DNA of 64,000 bases from Acholoe squamosa (taxonomy: Eukaryota; Annelida; Polychaeta; Phyllodocida; Polynoidae), in assembly GCA_949317995.1 (NCBI GenBank), contig OX439050.1, positions 17,810,061-17,874,060 on the forward strand, in the 5' to 3' direction. The position numbers and the translations under genes were made by a program. Each line of letters starts with the position of its first letter. Position 1 is the stretch's first letter. Below the pieces are notes generated by a model that ran no database searches, had not been told where the DNA came from, and saw nothing but the letters and a program-made list of their open reading frames with translations. Below are positions 63,029 through 64,000 of the stretch, piece after piece.

Positions 63029-64000
63029 CTGAAATAAGGAAAACATTCAACTTATTATTACAAAGTTATATTATGTTAAAGAGTTTTCTTTACGACTCCC
63101 AAATTATTATAATACACATAAACTACCAGTAAGTCGTTTAGAAGATCACTTAATTAGTTTAATATTGAAAACTCACTGAACTTTACCTATTTTTATTTTT
63201 TTTTAGCTCTGGGATAATGTATCTAAGTTGTTTGTTGTTCTTCTTCCCCCATACCTATTGCAACATCATGCCAAACAAGCCTTATCATTACTGAACAATG
63301 AATTCTTTTTTTTAACAAACATTAATTTTGCTTTATGCTGTATCACAACCAGGTGATTTTTCTTTGCTAAAGTCTTAGATTTGAAAATTGCTTTAATACT
63401 TGTGTTTGCATTTATATATCTACTCGGTGAAGTAAAGAAAAACGGCAAAAGAGGATAGTGGAAAGGTGAAATAATATAATACTCTTGTGTCCTATGTGTG
63501 TGATATTTGGACAAAAAAGGTCCAGATGGGCCTACATATCTTTTTGGGGGAAAAATAAAATGAAACTGCTTGTTCAATGTGGGTGGGGGTGGTTACTCCA
63601 TATAGCATTCAGTGAATGTGTTCTGTGAAAAAAATATATATCAAATGGTCTTTCAGTCCTGAGACGTAGGGTTACCTTATGTTTTTGCTTTCTTTATTCC
63701 CTGAATAATGGAGATAGGTGAGAAAATATCAACTATACACTTATATTTTAAAGAAGCAGCCTCAATCACCCCCACAGAAAATATTTCGATCATTCTACTT
63801 TTGTATTTTCAATTTTACAGCAGAAAGCGACATACATTTGTACAGCAAGAGAAATAGGCAAGAAATATCTATCAAAAGAGTAAGCTAATTCAAATCCACA
63901 CATATATGTGCCTCTACATTTACATGATGTCAAAGCAATTTACACGACCATCATGCCATGAACCCCTGTCATTCAATCCATTATTAAAGGGCAGCGTATC
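63029..64000. other. Right edge, no feature recognised
   Basis: A/T-rich DNA. The minus-strand open frame 63577-63266 has no family resemblance and no splice support. Confidence 0.4.

Noticed and set aside
63266..63577. 103-codon minus-strand frame as an exon upstream of the candidate terminal exon
   Set aside because: Low-complexity composition, no matching donor before 63029 and no family resemblance.

Overview
The window looks like nuclear DNA of an invertebrate animal, probably marine. Genes are split by introns with GT-AG junctions, there are two recognisable ciliary or housekeeping genes, and the space between exons is packed with DIRS-type retrotransposons, an I-superfamily LINE, SINE-like elements and many terminal-inverted-repeat MITEs. 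A lancelet-, hemichordate- or mollusc-like genome would fit, but the species cannot be named from the sequence alone. No prokaryotic operon, CRISPR array or rRNA gene is present.

Region 1 (1-12.9 kb, + strand): the 3' part of a zinc-finger gene. Three exons (9-496, 4690-4867, 10754-12829) join in frame into a 913-residue reading frame with AT-hooks, C2H2 fingers and acidic flanks. Its introns hold a minisatellite with a 438-bp higher-order repeat, two abutting arrays of 80-bp repeats, and a family of 237-bp MITEs whose TA target duplication can be read directly against empty sites in the same array.

Region 2 (14.2-30.3 kb, - strand): a nested transposon complex. An outer DIRS element (A) contains a second DIRS element (B) in its 5' part. 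B carries a LINE with an intact 1231-residue ORF2, a CAGGG-type MITE and a SINE-like element; A carries another SINE-like copy. Both DIRS elements are broken, but A keeps a clear internal complementary region that mirrors its own two ends.

Region 3 (32.9-57.5 kb): a divergent gene pair. A cfap107-like gene (microtubule inner protein of cilia, - strand, 3 exons, 230 residues) and ppp1r7/SDS22 (leucine-rich-repeat regulator of protein phosphatase 1, + strand, 9 exons, 324 residues) start about 500 bp apart and share a promoter region with two CCAAT boxes. Their introns contain further nested MITEs, a tandem repeat rich in nuclear-receptor half-sites, and dead fragments of a CR1/L2-like LINE.

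Region 4 (57.5-64 kb): intergenic. A compact cluster of two full CREs, a perfect RFX X-box and a YY1-like site lies at 57.92-58.01 kb with no gene yet assigned to it. More MITEs and an ATG-rich minisatellite follow, then a possible terminal exon and 3' UTR of a minus-strand gene (62.1-63.0 kb). The two DIRS elements and the MITEs are not functionally linked to the host genes as far as the sequence shows.
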